Shown here: piece after piece, positions 62,297 to 64,000 of the stretch
How positions within the stretch are numbered: the stretch's first letter is position 1
Layout: the number at the start of each line of letters is the position of its first letter
Assembly: GCF_000802245.2 (NCBI RefSeq)
Contig: NZ_CP021080.1
Span: forward strand, 6,944,001-7,008,000
DNA length: 64,000 nt
Origin: Streptomyces pluripotens
GTDB taxonomy: Bacteria > Actinomycetota > Actinomycetes > Streptomycetales > Streptomycetaceae
Direction of reading: 5' to 3'
The notes under the pieces: model-generated
Databases searched by the model: none
Seen by the model: the letters and a program-made list of their open reading frames with translations, nothing else
What the model was told of the DNA's origin: nothing
Translations under genes and position numbers: made by a program

Positions 62297-64000
62297 TCAG
62301 CGGCGGCGGCCGATGCGGGATGCGACTCGGGTGAGCCGGAACCAGTAGAAACCGTGGCTTTGCAGGGTGAGCAGGTACGGCAGTTCGCCGATGGCAGGGA
62401 ATCGCACCCCGCCGATCAGTTCGACCGGGTGCCGTCCGTCGTAGGCCCGCAGGTCCAGCTCGGTGGGCTGGGCGAAGCGGGAGAAGTTGTGGACGCACAG
62501 GACGAGGTCGTCCTCGTACTCGCGCAGGAAGGCGAGCACTGCCGGGTTGGACGAGGGTAGTTCGGTGTAGGTCCCCAGTCCGAAGGCGGGATTCTGCTTG
62601 CGGATCTCGATCATGCGGCGCGTCCAGTGCAGCAGGCTGGACGGGGAGGACATGGAGGCTTCGACGTTGGTGACCTGGTAGCCGTAGACCGGGTCCATGA
62701 TCGTGGGGAGGTAGAGGCGTCCTGGATCGCAGGACGAGAAGCCGGCGTTGCGGTCGGGGGTCCACTGCATGGGGGTGCGTACGGCGTCGCGGTCGCCGAG
62801 CCAGATGTTGTCCCCCATGCCGATCTCGTCACCGTAGTAGAGGATGGGCGAGCCGGGCAGGGAGAGCAGCAGCGCGGTGAACAGCTCGATCTGGTTGCGG
62901 TCGTTGTCGAGCAGGGGCGCGAGCCGGCGGCGGATGCCGATGTTGGCGCGCATCCGTGGGTCCTTGGCGTACTCGGCCCACATGTAGTCGCGTTCCTCGT
63001 CGGTGACCATTTCGAGGGTCAGCTCGTCGTGATTGCGCAGGAAGATGCCCCACTGGCAACCGGAGGGGATGGCCGGTGTCTTGGCGAGGATCTCGGAGAC
63101 GGGGTAGCGGGACTCGCGTCGTACGGCCATGAAGATGCGTGGCATCACGGGGAAGTGGAACGCCATGTGGCACTCGTCGCCGCCGGCGGCGTAGTCGCCG
63201 AAGTAGTCGACCACGTCCTCCGGCCACTGGTTGGCCTCCGCCAGCAGCACGGTGTCGGGGTACTGGGCGTCGATCTCCTTGCGCACCCGCCTGAGGAACT
63301 CGTGGGTCGCCGGCAGATTCTCGCAGTTGGTGCCCTCTTCCGCGTAGAGGTAGGGGACCGCGTCGAGGCGGTAGCCGTCGATGCCGAGATCCAGCCAGAA
63401 CTTCAGCGCGGCCAGGATCTCCTCCTGCACGGCCGGGTTCTCGTAGTTGAGGTCCGGCTGGTGGGAGAAGAAGCGGTGGAAGTAGTACTGCCCGCGTACC
63501 GGGTCGTACGTCCAGTTGGAGGCCTCGGTGTCGACGAAGATGATCCGGGCGTCCTCGTACCCCTTGTCGTCGTCGGCCCAGACGTAGTAGTCCCCGTACG
63601 GGCCGTCGGGGTTCTTGCGGGACTCCTGGAACCACGGGTGCTGGTCGCTGGTGTGGTTCATGACGAAGTCGATGATCACGCGGATACCGCGCTGGTGCGC
63701 GGCGTCCACGAACTCCACGAAGTCGGCGAGGTCACCGAATTCGGGCAGCACTGCGGTGTAGTCGGAGACGTCGTAACCACCGTCCCGCAGCGGCGACTTG
63801 AAGAACGGCGGAAGCCACAGGCAGTCCACGCCCAGCCACTGCAGATAGTCGAGTTTGGCGGTCAGGCCCTTCAGGTCGCCGATGCCGTCGCCGTTGCTGT
63901 CCTGGAAGGAACGGACCAGGACCTCGTAGAAGACGGCGCGTTTGAACCAGTCCGGGTCCCGGTCTCCCGCCGGAGTGTCCTCGAAGGTGTCCAGTACGGG
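62297..64000 (-). CDS. treS: Trehalose synthase (maltose alpha-D-glucosyltransferase), 5' end cut by the window
   Basis: 567 codons of this GH13 enzyme are present; the reading frame stays open to base 64000, so the first part of the gene lies outside. It interconverts trehalose and maltose. The frame enters with [20 protein letters not shown] and shows the four GH13 regions: [33 protein letters not shown] (nucleophile Asp), [17 protein letters not shown] (acid Glu) and [12 protein letters not shown]. It passes maltose to the maltokinase gene 31 bases downstream. Confidence 0.95.
   Translation of the reverse strand, partial: PVLDTFEDTPAGDRDPDWFKRAVFYEVLVRSFQDSNGDGIGDLKGLTAKLDYLQWLGVDCLWLPPFFKSPLRDGGYDVSDYTAVLPEFGDLADFVEFVDAAHQRGIRVIIDFVMNHTSDQHPWFQESRKNPDGPYGDYYVWADDDKGYEDARIIFVDTEASNWTYDPVRGQYYFHRFFSHQPDLNYENPAVQEEILAALKFWLDLGIDGYRLDAVPYLYAEEGTNCENLPATHEFLRRVRKEIDAQYPDTVLLAEANQWPEDVVDYFGDYAAGGDECHMAFHFPVMPRIFMAVRRESRYPVSEILAKTPAIPSGCQWGIFLRNHDELTLEMVTDEERDYMWAEYAKDPRMRANIGIRRRLAPLLDNDRNQIELFTALLLSLPGSPILYYGDEIGMGDNIWLGDRDAVRTPMQWTPDRNAGFSSCDPGRLYLPTIMDPVYGYQVTNVEASMSSPSSLLHWTRRMIEIRKQNPAFGLGTYTELPSSNPAVLAFLREYEDDLVLCVHNFSRFAQPTELDLRAYDGRHPVELIGGVRFPAIGELPYLLTLQSHGFYWFRLTRVASRIGRRR

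Overview
The window looks like a stretch of Streptomyces (or a very close relative) chromosome. The DNA is very GC-rich, many genes start with GTG, and most translation starts have purine-rich ribosome binding sites. It carries a melC1-melC2 tyrosinase pair, two small HATPase (RsbW-like) proteins, families typical of streptomycetes (streptophobe, DUF6328, DUF6777) and a treS-maltokinase-glgB operon. I found no rRNA, tRNA, CRISPR array, transposase or phage gene. The right edge cuts treS; the left edge lies in intergenic DNA.

Layout. 0.2-8.5 kb: MMPL transporter, acyl-CoA dehydrogenase-like protein, YCII protein, a BlaI/M56 sensor-peptidase pair, VOC protein, adenosine deaminase, DinB. 8.5-10.4 kb: a LysR regulator divergent from a dead aldo/keto reductase whose start region is disrupted by an expanded 8-bp tandem repeat, then a SnoaL-like protein. 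10.7-15.1 kb: an apparent operon of a hypothetical protein, an exporter with two FHA domains, an SH3-like protein and a Ser/Thr kinase, resembling the mycobacterial PknF/Rv1747 arrangement. 15.1-21 kb: streptophobe membrane protein, DUF6777 protein, HATPase, two VOC proteins, RNase HI with a Cys-containing tail. 21-27 kb: tyrosinase operon, FAD monooxygenase, a frameshifted class 3 lipase with its catalytic serine lost, and an MFS-TetR operon behind two palindromic operators.

27-35 kb: DUF6328 protein, a membrane-anchored pseudokinase with an outer domain, a TPR protein-polyprenyl synthase operon, AIM24 protein, serine hydrolase. 35-48 kb: secreted M4 protease, large LuxR (LAL) regulator, universal stress protein, MBL hydrolase, AlkB, TetR with its own tandem operators, FAD dehydrogenase, DUF488, secreted M1 peptidase. 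48-64 kb: LysR/LysE export pair, cyclic-nucleotide-binding protein, a possible small RNA with a strong terminator, FUSC transporter, type II NADH dehydrogenase, HATPase, acyl-CoA ligase, carboxylate-amine ligase, and glgB, maltokinase and treS, which turn trehalose into alpha-glucan through maltose 1-phosphate.

Themes. There are several complete regulator-target pairs with visible operators (BlaI/M56, TetR/MFS, TetR/FAD dehydrogenase, LysR/LysE), one kinase-FHA exporter module plus a separate pseudokinase, and two clearly decayed genes that show recent loss of function.
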